From an uncultured Alphaproteobacteria bacterium (GTDB taxonomy: Bacteria > Pseudomonadota > Alphaproteobacteria > RF32 > CAG-239), in contig CALXTQ010000009.1 in NCBI GenBank assembly GCA_944391485.1, positions 65,319 to 129,318 of the forward strand: a stretch of 64,000 bases of DNA. The letters are read 5' to 3'. Position numbers and translations under genes: made by a program. Below, piece after piece: positions 27,778 through 36,855 of this stretch. Each line of letters begins with the position of its first letter. The first letter of the stretch is position 1. The notes beneath the pieces are model-generated. The model saw only the letters and a program-made list of their open reading frames with translations. It did no database searches and had not been told where the DNA came from.

Positions 27778-27807
27778 ATTATATAGGCAGGAGCCGGATT
27801 TAATCAA
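27778..27807 (-). promoter_or_regulatory. Promoter of the HD-GYP gene
   Basis: On the minus strand, TTGATT (27807-27802) and a perfect TATAAT (27783-27778) with an 18-bp spacer. Confidence 0.6.
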
Positions 27808-27831
27808 TAAAATTCCCAAAAACTTACACAG

Positions 27832-28938
27832 TTAGCTGATTTTGGAAATCAGATAGGAAATATCTTCCTCGCTCATTTCCTCGCCGGCGGTTCCAAAAGT
27901 CAGAATGCGTTCAATAACTTTGTGGACAAAGGAACGGCGGTCGCTGCGGCGGCAGTCGAATCGGATGTCCCTGATAACTTTAAGAGCGCTGAATACGGCC
28001 GGAAACATGCTTTTGGGGATAAAGGCCTTGCGCAGCAGATTGCGAATCATAAAATCAAGCTGCGTATTGAACAGAATTTTGCGAACCTCGGTGATCGAGG
28101 TGTTGGACAGGTAAACAAGCGCGTATTCAAAAAATTTGAGATCTCCCATGCAGATGGCTCTGACAACCAGGCTGGGCGTCAGGCGGTTGGATGTGTAAAG
28201 CTGATGAACGAGCTCTTCAATCTGCTTGTCGGAACTGAATTCTTCGGAGATTTTCAGCGTTGCCTTTTCTTTAACCTGTTCAACAATGTCGGTAACAATG
28301 TTGTTTGGCAGATTATGCGAAAGCAAAAGGCGTTTCTGCAGTTCTTCGGACAAAGAGTTGACGATTTTTTCTATGACTGATATCGGCAGTTCCGCCCGGT
28401 CGACCAGACGGCTTTTGATGTTTTCGCTGTTTGAATATTTGCTGACGATCCTATCATAGGTCCGTTCGACAATTTTGGCGCTGTCATTTGAAATCAGCGT
28501 GCCGACAACCTCTTCGGGGCATTTGTCGACAATGTACTGGGAAATGTCTTCCGACAGGTTTTGTCTCTGGGCGACGGCTTTCTGTTTGTCGATGTTTGGC
28601 ATTTCCAAAATGCTGATCAGGTCTTCTCTGGTCAGATTGGCGTAATATTTGATGAAAGGCACGGCGACGGAATTTTGGTCGTTGATGAGTTTGGCCGCGA
28701 TGTCGTGCGGGATGTTCTTGCAGTTTTTGAGGCTGTCGGACAGGATTTCCCGGACTTTGACCTCAACATCTTCTACCATCAGGCGAAAGATGTCTTCAGC
28801 CAGTTTTAAACCGCGTTCGGTTATTTTGTCGCCATTGTAATAGGCCGTAACTTTACGCACCGTATTGGATTTGTTTTCGACAGAGCGGTTTTGGGATAAG
28901 ATTTTGATATCATTTTTAGTTAACAAGGCACTATCCAT
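27832..28938 (-). CDS. DUF2336 helical-repeat protein
   Basis: 368 residues of short repeated helices, soluble. Seen are HEAT-like units such as FRLMVEDVEVKVREILSDSL, NIPHDIAAKLINDQNSVAVPFI and YTSNRLTPSLVVRAICMGDL, which match the DUF2336 family, largely confined to alphaproteobacteria and without a settled role. It lies upstream of the HD-GYP gene on the same strand, but that gene has its own promoter. Confidence 0.8.
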   Translation of the reverse strand: MDSALLTKNDIKILSQNRSVENKSNTVRKVTAYYNGDKITERGLKLAEDIFRLMVEDVEVKVREILSDSLKNCKNIPHDIAAKLINDQNSVAVPFIKYYANLTREDLISILEMPNIDKQKAVAQRQNLSEDISQYIVDKCPEEVVGTLISNDSAKIVERTYDRIVSKYSNSENIKSRLVDRAELPISVIEKIVNSLSEELQKRLLLSHNLPNNIVTDIVEQVKEKATLKISEEFSSDKQIEELVHQLYTSNRLTPSLVVRAICMGDLKFFEYALVYLSNTSITEVRKILFNTQLDFMIRNLLRKAFIPKSMFPAVFSALKVIRDIRFDCRRSDRRSFVHKVIERILTFGTAGEEMSEEDISYLISKIS

Positions 28939-29059
28939 GGCTTCAATCCCGTTTTATGCTTACCATAACTCTATGATAAGATATTATTGTACAAAAAAGC
29001 ATTAATTTTTTGTTACAAAAATCTTTTTAATAATAAATCAAGGACATAAATAGTCAACA

Positions 29060-30013
29060 TTAATCGTTTTTTTGTCCTTTTTGCACAGCCGGTATTTCAA
29101 TGCCGCCCAGCTGCGCTTCATCAAAATTGGTCAGTTCGTAATAGGTTATCGTATAGTCCAATATGCCTGCGTAATTTTTCAGGCTGGAGTCAAAAATCAT
29201 GGCATGGGCCAGTGTGCGTCCAAGAACAGGCTGCTCGCGGCTCCTTATTTCTTCCCGCAGGAAGCGCATGTGTTCGTAATTGACGCCGCTGTTTATTTTC
29301 AGGGCGTAGGCTTTTATTGATTCGTAAAGCGACGGAAAAATTTCGTACCGGTAGCTGTTGTCTTCTTTCTCGTCTTCGGGAGCAAGGCCCTTGTCCGTGT
29401 ACCAGACCAGCTGTTTGTACAGGTTGTTTGCCTTTTGAGCCGGACGGGAAGTTCCCCAGTCCGTGTCGATAGCCGCGGCGGCAATTAAAATTGAGGGCGG
29501 AACAACGTCGACTTTGAGGAGGAGGTGTTTCAGCAGCAGTTCGTATCTGCGCTGCCCTTTCATTCTGGTAAAAATGTCATATTTTTTGGCTTTGCTTTCC
29601 AGCAGGGCTTCCTGCTCTGGCGTGAAAGCGCCGTTTTTTTCGAAAAAAGCTTCCGTTTCCAGAATAAGAAACCGTTCTTCGCGCAATTCTTCCGCCAGTT
29701 TGAGCGTAAGTGGCGCCAAGATCTGAATAAAAAGTCGGTTGCGGGCTGTTTTGTCCTTCAGAGCCGCATAGTCGGAGGGCAGCTCGTTGAGAAAAACGGG
29801 CGGGTAGATCCACCCGGGCATGTAAATATAATCGTTGTAGCGGTAAATTTGGTAATAATCTTTGAGGTCTTCAACCGTAATGTTTTGCAAATATAAGCCG
29901 TCCGGGCGGAAATCGACCCGCGGGGCGCTGCCGGAAGCAGCGGAGGCTTCCGCACCCCACGCAAAAAACAAAAAACCGAAAACCGCGCACAGCGTCTTAT
30001 ATATTTTTTTCAT
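29060..30013 (-). CDS. Bax-like glucosaminidase-fold exported protein
   Basis: A Sec signal peptide (MKKIYKTLCAVFGFLFFAWG, cut near AEA) precedes a glucosaminidase fold of the Bax type: AAAAIDTDWGTSRPAQKANNLY, RYEIFPSLYESIKAYALKIN and RSREQPVLGRTLAHAM. These enzymes cut peptidoglycan. The family's catalytic Glu (in the pattern NESGWGTSR) is here Asp (IDTDWGTSR), so it may be inactive or have altered activity. It follows the Nfu gene with stop and start abutting, in the unit murJ-DUF2333-nfu-bax. Confidence 0.72.
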   Translation of the reverse strand: MKKIYKTLCAVFGFLFFAWGAEASAASGSAPRVDFRPDGLYLQNITVEDLKDYYQIYRYNDYIYMPGWIYPPVFLNELPSDYAALKDKTARNRLFIQILAPLTLKLAEELREERFLILETEAFFEKNGAFTPEQEALLESKAKKYDIFTRMKGQRRYELLLKHLLLKVDVVPPSILIAAAAIDTDWGTSRPAQKANNLYKQLVWYTDKGLAPEDEKEDNSYRYEIFPSLYESIKAYALKINSGVNYEHMRFLREEIRSREQPVLGRTLAHAMIFDSSLKNYAGILDYTITYYELTNFDEAQLGGIEIPAVQKGQKND

Positions 30014-30562
30014 TTATCCTTCTTTATCATAATTTTCTACCGATTTTACTTCAGGAATGTAGGTTTTAAGGATTTTTTCAACGCCTTCTTTCAGGGTAAC
30101 CAAGGCATAGGGACAGCCTTTGCAGCTGCCCTGAAGTTCGACATAGACAATGCCGTTGTCAAAACTGCGGAAAACAATGTCGCCGCCGTCCTGCCGGACA
30201 GCGGGACGGATCCGCGCGTTGATCAGCCCGGTGATTTCCGCGATGATTTCTTCCGTGCCGCGGGAGCCTTCCGAACCGGTAATGACCGCTTCTTCTCCCA
30301 TGGCGAAAAAGTCCATGATTTCGGCTAAAATCAGCGGTTTTAAATCGTCCCATGAGGCTTCGGGGTTTTTGGTAACCGAGATCATGTCCGTGGTCAGGAA
30401 CAATGATTTTATGCCGCCGAGGTCAAATATTTTTTCGGCCAGCGGGGATTTGCGCAAAGATTTGGCGTCAACAAATTCGGCCGAGCCTTTTTTGAGAATC
30501 TGCTGAGCCGGAAAAAAATTGATGACGTCGGCATCCGGCGTTGTCTGGGTTTCAATCAGCAT
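30014..30562 (-). CDS. NFU1-type iron-sulfur cluster carrier
   Basis: Two domains: an N-terminal Nfu_N part (MLIETQTTPDADVINFFPAQ, then SPLAEKIFDLGGIKSLFL) and a C-terminal NifU-like part with the cluster-binding pair CKGC in LQGSCKGCPYALVTLKEGVE. It passes [4Fe-4S] clusters to target enzymes. Its first codons overlap the end of the DUF2333 gene by 11 bp. Confidence 0.9.
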   Translation of the reverse strand: MLIETQTTPDADVINFFPAQQILKKGSAEFVDAKSLRKSPLAEKIFDLGGIKSLFLTTDMISVTKNPEASWDDLKPLILAEIMDFFAMGEEAVITGSEGSRGTEEIIAEITGLINARIRPAVRQDGGDIVFRSFDNGIVYVELQGSCKGCPYALVTLKEGVEKILKTYIPEVKSVENYDKEG

Positions 30563-31598
30563 GAACGGTATCCTTGGGTTGCTGTTTTGTATCGAGATTC
30601 TGCGCGATTTTCTGCATCAGGCTCTGAGCCTTAAGCAGATAAGACTGCAGATAGCTTAAGTGATTGGGCGCGCTGGAACTGCTGAGTTCGCCGTTGCGGA
30701 TGATAAACGGGTCGATCAGCGCCGCGTTTTCCAGAGCTTTCAGCAAAGCCGTCCAGTTCTGGTACTGCTCCGCGTCGACAATGACATCCTTATAGTCGCA
30801 TCCCAACGCTTTGTATAATAAAAAGTAAGCGTAAGCCCGGCCCTGATGGTAGTAGAAAACGTCATCCGCCTGAAAATCCGTCCAAGACGAACTGTTTTCC
30901 CGGATGTGGGCTTCCAGCTTTCCGGCAGAGTTCCACAGATTGCGGGAAGATTTTGCCAGAATGTAAGCCAGATCGGAGGGGCTTTTGTAAAAAATTTCTT
31001 TTTCCGCAGCCAGCTCGCGGTTATATTTTATCAGTTGTTTGCGCGCTTTTCTGTACTGCGTGTTGGCCGACGGGGCGGGGAGCAGCTTGTTGCCGGGGGA
31101 GAACAGCCAGACAGTTCCGGGATATCTGAGTAGTTCCGCCGCTTTTTTCAAATGCAGGCGGTTTCCTTCGGAAATGCTTTTTTCCACTCTGGCTGCAAAA
31201 GATCTTGAAATGTCGGAAACGGATGAAATCATGCCGAGCTGGAAAGCCGGCATATTGTCAAGAAAATAGGACGGAAAGAAAAACGGCAGGTTCGGGGTCC
31301 ATAGTTTTTCATTGACTTCGCGGTTGATGATGAATGCCATCATGTCCACGGTGCAGGACTGTTCCGGTTTGTTATCGTTGATTTCGTAGGAGGTGTTTTT
31401 ATCAATATTGTTTATCAGCAGGCCGCCCAGCGGATAATAAAGGAAAATGACAGCGGCCAAGCCGATCAGGAGAACATGCCACCAGGAACTGATAAAATTG
31501 AGGAAAAAGTCCGGAAGCCGCGACAGCAGAGGACGGATTTTGCCAGCATAAAAGTTTTTTATCCGTGTCAAAAGGCCGCTAAGTTGAAATTTTGGCAT
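30552..31598 (-). CDS. DUF2333 inner-membrane protein
   Basis: One membrane segment (residues ~36-58) and a periplasmic helical body. The DUF2333 signatures are CTVDMMAFIINREVNEKLWTPNLPFFFP followed by LDNMPAFQLGM, a repeated YRKARKQLIKYNRELAAEKEIF helix, and LARYSS-like spacing. Function is unknown; the family is widespread in proteobacteria. It starts inside the 3' end of murJ (20 bp overlap). Confidence 0.82.
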   Translation of the reverse strand: MPKFQLSGLLTRIKNFYAGKIRPLLSRLPDFFLNFISSWWHVLLIGLAAVIFLYYPLGGLLINNIDKNTSYEINDNKPEQSCTVDMMAFIINREVNEKLWTPNLPFFFPSYFLDNMPAFQLGMISSVSDISRSFAARVEKSISEGNRLHLKKAAELLRYPGTVWLFSPGNKLLPAPSANTQYRKARKQLIKYNRELAAEKEIFYKSPSDLAYILAKSSRNLWNSAGKLEAHIRENSSSWTDFQADDVFYYHQGRAYAYFLLYKALGCDYKDVIVDAEQYQNWTALLKALENAALIDPFIIRNGELSSSSAPNHLSYLQSYLLKAQSLMQKIAQNLDTKQQPKDTVHAD

Positions 31599-33174
31599 TT
31601 TTCTTCCTTTTCTTTGTCAACAAACCAATGATGTCCGAAATACATAATACTCCTGTCAGTTTAGCCATAACGGCGAAAGTTGCAACACCCAAAATGCACA
31701 ATAGTCCAAAAATCAGCAGTCTGGGCAGCAAATTCAAGTCGAGCCAGCCGTGCAGCCCGCGGTCGATGCCCCATTCGGCTCCTAGCATTGCCAGCCCCAT
31801 GATGACAGAAGATATAGTTATCATGATGATTTTTTTAATCAGGCCGGCGGAAAATTGCCAGTAAGCGCGCTTTTTCAGGCCGCGGACATACTGATAAAGA
31901 GAAATAAACGCCGCGATTGTCGTGGCCGCCGCAATGCCGACATGTCCGTAAAACCGCATCAGCACCAGCGAACCGATCAGGTTGGCTATAAGGACGACAA
32001 TACTGTATTTTACGGGGGTCCGGGTATCGCCGCGGGCGAAAAAGTTCGGGGTCAGCGCTTTGACCAGAACATACAGCGGCAGGCCGACGGCATAGGCTAT
32101 CAGGGCCCGGGATGTCATGGTTGTATCAGTGGCGTTGAATTTGCCGTGCTGGAAAAGAATATTGATTATAGGCTCAGCCAGAACAACCAGCGCCACAGCG
32201 GCCGGAATGGAGAACAAGGCTCCGTATTCGACGGCTTTGTCCTGAGTTTGGCGCGCTTCTTCTGTTTCTCCGGTTTTGAGGTGGTGAGACAGGATCGGGA
32301 GAAGTGCAACGCCGATAGCCGCGCCGACAACACCCAGCGGCAGCTGCTGCATTCGGTTTGCATAATAAAGCCAGGAGATGGCGCCCGTTCCCACCAGGGA
32401 GACGAGAACCGTGTCGACAAACATGTTTATCTGATAGATGCCGGCACCGAGAATGCCGGGGGCAATTCTCTTGAACAAAGTGCGGATATCAGGCTCTCTG
32501 ACAATGGCCGGAATATTATACTGCGGCCGGATGCGGACGCCTTCGCGGCGCAGAAAATAGGACAGCCAGAAAATTTCAAGCAATCCGGCGAAAGTAACGC
32601 TGATGGCTATGCCGTGCGCCGGTGTGATGCTGAACGGCGTGAAAATAAAGACGGAAAAAATCATCATCAGGTTTAATATGACAGGCGCAGAAGCCGGCGC
32701 CGCAAATTTTCCCAGAGAATTCAGGATGCCGGACTGGAAAGAGACAATAGATACGAGAAGCAGAAAGGGAAAAGTGATGCGGGAAAGCGTTATTGCCAGA
32801 TCAATCATTCCGCCGTTTTCGGCAAAACCGGGCGCGAGAATCCGGACGACCCAAGGCATGAAAATTTCCATCAGGATTACAAAAAACGCAAGGAAAAAGG
32901 CCAGAACCGAAATGGCTTTGGCTGAAAACAGCATTGATTTTTCTTTTCCGTCGCTTACCAGCTTCTGCGAAACCATGGGCACAAATGCGGATGTAAAAGC
33001 GCCTTCGGCGAAAAGGCTGCGAAAACAGTTTGGCAGTTTGAACGCGACAAAAAAAGCGTCAGATACGGCGCCGGCTCCCAGAAAATTGGCCAGAACCATA
33101 TCCCGGAAAAATCCGGTAATGCGGCTGAGCAGCGTGAAACTGCCGAAAGTGGCGATAGATTTGAATAAAGACAT
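31579..33174 (-). CDS. murJ: Lipid II flippase MurJ
   Basis: A MATE-like protein of 14 membrane helices that flips lipid II across the inner membrane. The opening is the family standard (MSLFKSIATFGSFTLLSRIT, then FFRDMVLANFLGAG and DAFFVAFKLPNCFRSLFAEGAF). I start it at 33174, giving 531 residues; the frame stays open for about 112 more codons upstream but that part has no similarity and lies in A+T-rich intergenic DNA. It heads a unit with DUF2333, nfu and the glucosaminidase. Confidence 0.95.
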   Translation of the reverse strand: MSLFKSIATFGSFTLLSRITGFFRDMVLANFLGAGAVSDAFFVAFKLPNCFRSLFAEGAFTSAFVPMVSQKLVSDGKEKSMLFSAKAISVLAFFLAFFVILMEIFMPWVVRILAPGFAENGGMIDLAITLSRITFPFLLLVSIVSFQSGILNSLGKFAAPASAPVILNLMMIFSVFIFTPFSITPAHGIAISVTFAGLLEIFWLSYFLRREGVRIRPQYNIPAIVREPDIRTLFKRIAPGILGAGIYQINMFVDTVLVSLVGTGAISWLYYANRMQQLPLGVVGAAIGVALLPILSHHLKTGETEEARQTQDKAVEYGALFSIPAAVALVVLAEPIINILFQHGKFNATDTTMTSRALIAYAVGLPLYVLVKALTPNFFARGDTRTPVKYSIVVLIANLIGSLVLMRFYGHVGIAAATTIAAFISLYQYVRGLKKRAYWQFSAGLIKKIIMITISSVIMGLAMLGAEWGIDRGLHGWLDLNLLPRLLIFGLLCILGVATFAVMAKLTGVLCISDIIGLLTKKRKKNAKIST

Positions 33175-33321
33175 GCTTTTTCCGTCAATTTTTATAAATT
33201 TGTGATCTGTTAACAATATTTTATTGATTTGTGCATTATATATTGTATAAGTACAGCATATTGCTTTATATTGTATTAATGAAAAATTGTCTACCGCATT
33301 CTGTCTTTCCGTAATTTTCTG

Positions 33322-33350
33322 TTGACAAAAAAGTTTTTTATTGCGATAAT
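33322..33350 (+). promoter_or_regulatory. Near-consensus sigma70 promoter of the small-protein operon
   Basis: Perfect TTGACA (33322-33327) and GATAAT (33345-33350) at exactly 17 bp. This is the best promoter I see in the window. Confidence 0.85.
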
Positions 33351-33388
33351 AGACAAAATGAAGAACTGATGTTTTGGGAGAAATTAAA

Positions 33389-33658
33389 ATGAGCAAAATT
33401 GACGAGGTCGGAAATAAACTGCGCCTCAATAAGCTGGTCGGAATTCTGAAGACCGGCGAGAGAGCCGCGGCGGCAGTGGCCAAAGGCGTGAAGTTGATTG
33501 CAAGCGGCATCTGCCGGACTGTTAAAAAAATGTTTATGAAATTTATGGAAAAGACGCCGCTTAAAGTTGTGCGCGACGGGTTGAAATCAGCTTTGGTTCA
33601 GTCTGCCAGAGTAAATCCGGCAGCGGTTCGCGGTTATCCAGGCGGACGACAGGGATGA
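33389..33658 (+). CDS. Small cationic protein of unknown function
   Basis: 89 residues, strongly basic, with alternating Ala/Val/Leu and Lys/Arg stretches (RAAAAVAKGVKLIASGICRT, VKKMFMKFMEKTPLKVV) that could form amphipathic helices. GGGAG lies 9-10 nt before the ATG at 33389. No Cys pairs or signal peptide. I recognise no family. The strong promoter and the terminator after the next gene show it is a real, well-expressed transcription unit. Confidence 0.65.
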   Translation: MSKIDEVGNKLRLNKLVGILKTGERAAAAVAKGVKLIASGICRTVKKMFMKFMEKTPLKVVRDGLKSALVQSARVNPAAVRGYPGGRQG

Positions 33659-33819
33659 TGACCGGACGTGATACGGCACAAACGGCAAAGAACGGCGGCG
33701 CCGAAGCGGCAAAGCCGGTGTTTGACTGCGTCAGCGGCCTATTGAGGAAATTTGACGCGGATAAGGCGTATGAGATAATGATAAGAGCCGAAGCCGAATA
33801 TCAGCAAAACAGTAATTAA
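33655..33819 (+). CDS. 54-residue small protein, coupled to the one before
   Basis: The ATG at 33655 overlaps the preceding TGA (ATGATG), with AGGG just upstream. The product begins MMTGRDTAQTAKNGG and ends in a likely helix rich in Ala/Glu (DKAYEIMIRAEAEYQQNSN). It is acidic to neutral where its partner is basic, so the two might bind one another; that is inference. A terminator starts 17 bp after the stop. Confidence 0.6.
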   Translation: MMTGRDTAQTAKNGGAEAAKPVFDCVSGLLRKFDADKAYEIMIRAEAEYQQNSN

Positions 33820-33835
33820 ACCTATTTCTCCCGAG

Positions 33836-33863
33836 ACCCGGAATGATTTTCCGGGTTTTTTTA
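33836..33863 (+). terminator. Terminator of the small-protein operon
   Basis: ACCCGGAA pairs with TTCCGGGT (33836-33843 and 33849-33856), followed by a T-run to 33862. Confidence 0.85.
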
Positions 33864-33908
33864 TTGCTTATTTTCAGAGAATTCCGAATTTATTCTGAAT
33901 CGGGATCA

Positions 33909-34073
33909 ATGGGTTATCAGATGCTGCCTACGCCGATAAGCTCGGTCGGGCAGTATCTTTCCCGGATATCTGTTACATTTCCTTCAAAAATCATTTGTTT
34001 CGCGGCGAGGGAAGATAACAAAATATTAAAGCAATACCGTGCCGCCGAACGGAAAAAACTTCAGGGCTTGTGA
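33909..34073 (+). CDS. Possible 54-residue small ORF
   Basis: An open frame beginning MGYQMLPTPISSVGQYL and ending in a Lys/Arg-rich helix lies between two terminators. Codon use looks like coding DNA but the ribosome site is poor and no promoter is visible. It could be a remnant. Apart from it and the terminators I see nothing in the 381 bases between 33820 and 34200. Confidence 0.25.
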   Translation: MGYQMLPTPISSVGQYLSRISVTFPSKIICFAAREDNKILKQYRAAERKKLQGL

Positions 34074-34134
34074 CGATGAGTGCCTTTGTGTTTAGACTTT
34101 TTGCATGAGCCGGCGAAACGTGTGCCGCAGGAAT

Positions 34135-34194
34135 AAAAAAAGCCCCTGCTGTTTTGAACAGTCCTTTTAGAAAAGATTGTTTACCGGCAGGGGC
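34135..34194 (-). terminator. Terminator of typA
   Basis: On the minus strand GCCCCTGC (34194-34187) pairs with GCAGGGGC (34149-34142) across a 37-nt loop, followed by a run of seven T (plus-strand A-run 34135-34141). Confidence 0.65.
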
Positions 34195-34200
34195 GGAGCA

Positions 34201-36015
34201 TTATGCCAGATCAGGCTTGGCCCGTTTGCGGGCAATGGGGTCCAAAATCCGTTTCCGCAGGCGGATAGTTTTGGGGGTTACTTCCAGAAGTTCGTCTGCC
34301 TGAATGTAAGACAATCCCTGTTCCAAAGACATTTTGCGCGGCGGAACCAGATCGATGGCCTCGTCTTTGCCGGCGGCGCGGATGTTCGTCAGCTGCTTGG
34401 CTTTGGTCGGGTTGACCTCCAGATCGTTAGACTTGGTGTGTTCGCCAATAATCATGCCGACATAAACCGGAACGCCCGCGTCAATAAACATCGGGCCGCG
34501 ATCCTGAAGTTTCCAGAGGGAGTAGGCAATAGCCGTTCCGTCTTCGCTGGAAATCAGGACGCCGTTGCGGCGGGTGTCAATATCGCCTTTGTAAGGTTCA
34601 TAGGCGTAAAAAATGCGGTTCATGACGCCGGTGCCGCGCGTATCGGTCAAAAATTCGGAATGATAGCCGATCAGGCCGCGCGAAGGCGCATGGAAAATCA
34701 GGCGTACTTTATTGCCAATCTGAGACGGAATCATCTCAATCAGTTCGGCGCGCTTTTGGCCCAGCTTTTCGACAACAACGCCGGAAAATTCCTCGTCGAC
34801 GTCGACGACGACTTCTTCAATCGGCTCCAGCAACCGGCCATTCTCGTCTTTTTTCATCAGAACGCGGGGACGGGAAATGGAGAGCTCAAAGCCTTCGCGG
34901 CGCATTGTTTCGATCAGAACGCCGAGCTGCAGTTCCCCGCGTCCGGCGACTTCGAAAGAATCCGTTGAATCTGTTTTGGAAATCCGCAGGGCAATGTTGC
35001 CTTCAGCCTCTTTGCAGAGACGGTCCCATATCATGCGGGACGTTACTTTATCTCCTTCGCGACCGGCCAAAGGCGAATCATTGACAGAAAAGGTCATGGC
35101 CAGCGTCGGCGGGTCAATCGGCTGCGCATGAATGGCTTCCGAGACTTCGGGAGCGCAGATTGTGTCGGCAACCGTGCCTTTTACGATGCCGGCGACGGCG
35201 ACAATGTCTCCGGCGTGGGCTTCGTCTTTGCTGACGCGGGTGAGACCTTCATACGCCAGAATTTTGGTAACGCGGGTGCGCTCAACTTCGCCCATGGCAT
35301 TGAGAACCTTTACGGCGTCGTTGACTTTCAGGCTTCCGGAGTGGATTTTTCCGGTCAGAATGCGCCCGATGAACTTGTCGGCTTCCAGTGTGGTGGCCAG
35401 CATGGAAAATGGTTTGTCCGGTTCACATACCGGTTCCGGCACATAAGACAGAATCAGCTCAAACAGCGGCGACAGATCCTTCTTCTCGTCATTCATGTCT
35501 TTGACGGCCCAGCCGTTGCGGCCGGAGGCGTATAAAACAGGGAAGTCAAGCTGCTCGTCCGTGGCGTTGAGGCTGACAAACAGATCGAATATTTCGTTCA
35601 GCACGTCGTCAACGCGGGCATCCGCTTTGTCTGCTTTGTTTATGACGACGATCGGCTTCAGGCCGACTTTTAAGGCTTTGCCCAGAACGAACTTGGTCTG
35701 CGGCATCGGTCCTTCCGAGGAATCGACCAGCAAAACGACGCCGTCTACCATAGACATAATGCGTTCGACTTCACCGCCGAAATCCGCGTGCCCCGGGGTG
35801 TCGACGATGTTGATATGCGTGTCCTTCCACTGAACGGAAGTGCATTTTGACAGAATGGTAATGCCGCGTTCCCTTTCAAGATCGTTGCTGTCCATAACGC
35901 AGGTTTCGACCTTCTGGTTGTCGCGGAATGTGCCGCTTTGCTTTAAGAGGCCATCAACCAAAGTGGTTTTGCCGTGGTCAACGTGGGCGATGATGGCAAT
36001 ATTTCTTCTCTTCAT
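34201..36015 (-). CDS. typA: Ribosome-associated translational GTPase TypA/BipA
   Basis: An EF-G-like GTPase that helps 50S assembly and stress growth. G motifs are AHVDHGKTTL, DTPGHADFGGEVERIMSMVDG and NKADKADAR; the BipA-specific end includes SRGLIGYHSEFLTDTRGTGVMN and LTNIRAAGKDEA. The start at 36015 (MKRRN) puts the P-loop at the usual place; 23 further in-frame codons upstream are not conserved. GGAAAG lies upstream. Confidence 0.96.
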   Translation of the reverse strand: MKRRNIAIIAHVDHGKTTLVDGLLKQSGTFRDNQKVETCVMDSNDLERERGITILSKCTSVQWKDTHINIVDTPGHADFGGEVERIMSMVDGVVLLVDSSEGPMPQTKFVLGKALKVGLKPIVVINKADKADARVDDVLNEIFDLFVSLNATDEQLDFPVLYASGRNGWAVKDMNDEKKDLSPLFELILSYVPEPVCEPDKPFSMLATTLEADKFIGRILTGKIHSGSLKVNDAVKVLNAMGEVERTRVTKILAYEGLTRVSKDEAHAGDIVAVAGIVKGTVADTICAPEVSEAIHAQPIDPPTLAMTFSVNDSPLAGREGDKVTSRMIWDRLCKEAEGNIALRISKTDSTDSFEVAGRGELQLGVLIETMRREGFELSISRPRVLMKKDENGRLLEPIEEVVVDVDEEFSGVVVEKLGQKRAELIEMIPSQIGNKVRLIFHAPSRGLIGYHSEFLTDTRGTGVMNRIFYAYEPYKGDIDTRRNGVLISSEDGTAIAYSLWKLQDRGPMFIDAGVPVYVGMIIGEHTKSNDLEVNPTKAKQLTNIRAAGKDEAIDLVPPRKMSLEQGLSYIQADELLEVTPKTIRLRKRILDPIARKRAKPDLA

Positions 36016-36304
36016 TTTTTGTTTCTTTCCTAAAAACTTATCATGCCATGAGCAACTGCGCTCATGTACTGCTTTTTTGTACACATTGCAGTCAGGCTTA
36101 TTTTCCGCATAAGCTTTTTATGTAAAGAAAAATGTGTACTGAATTTCCGGCAGTTATTAAATTCGCCTTACAATAACGCTTTAAAATTAAAATTCAAGAT
36201 TTTCATGCGAATTGGCATTGAAAAAATAAGAAAAGTATGTTATCCCTTTGAGCCTGTTTTGTATATTTAGAAATTATTTTGTCAAACTATAAAAACAATT
36301 AAAG

Positions 36305-36727
36305 ATGAAAGATTTTTTCAGTTTTATGATTCTGCCCGATTGGGCATTGTGGCTCCTGTGTTTGGGAATAATCCTAAAGAGCTATGAACAAGTTCTGTTT
36401 TGCGCGATATGTATCAGGAGTTTGAAACCCCGGCAGATATGGATGCTTCCGCTGCTGAGAACTGCTGTTCCCGGGACTAAAACGGTTTTGTACCGACTCA
36501 GTTTCGGTGGTTTGGTCATGATTGTGCCGCTGTTGGTGCTGCTGGCCAAGAATGATACGCTGCTGACAACCGGAGGATTTTGGCTGCTGTTTGTTGCCAT
36601 TTTCTTTTCACCGCAGCTGACGGGATTTGCAGTCAGGATTGTCATGACCTGTCTCTATTATATAGAGCTGGTTCCGAAGGTGATGTTCCTGAAGTTTATT
36701 AATTTTGTTGCGAGAAAAGGGTTGTGA
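36305..36727 (+). CDS. Hypothetical small membrane protein
   Basis: 140 residues with three likely membrane helices (~13-37, ~66-85, ~91-117) and a basic C-terminus. I recognise no family. The last codons form part of a terminator hairpin, so the gene is a single-gene unit. Upstream DNA (36016-36304) is very A+T-rich and probably holds the promoters for this gene and for typA. Confidence 0.6.
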   Translation: MKDFFSFMILPDWALWLLCLGIILKSYEQVLFCAICIRSLKPRQIWMLPLLRTAVPGTKTVLYRLSFGGLVMIVPLLVLLAKNDTLLTTGGFWLLFVAIFFSPQLTGFAVRIVMTCLYYIELVPKVMFLKFINFVARKGL

Positions 36728-36746
36728 TTATCACAACCCTTTTTTG
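36715..36746 (+). terminator. Terminator overlapping the stop codon of the membrane protein
   Basis: AAAAGGGTTGTGA (36715-36727) pairs with 36731-36743 over 13 bp with a 3-nt loop and a T-run. Confidence 0.88.
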
Positions 36747-36855
36747 TTTCCGCTATTGACCGGTATTTTGAAACAATCGTTTCCGAATAACTGCCGCCGG
36801 CGTTCGGGGTCGGAGGATGAGGCGGAGACTTGTGCGTTCTGCCGGCGTTGCGGCG

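Noticed and set aside
33175..33510. 112-codon N-terminal extension of MurJ
   Set aside because: The upstream codons lie in A+T-rich intergenic DNA and the family start is at 33174.
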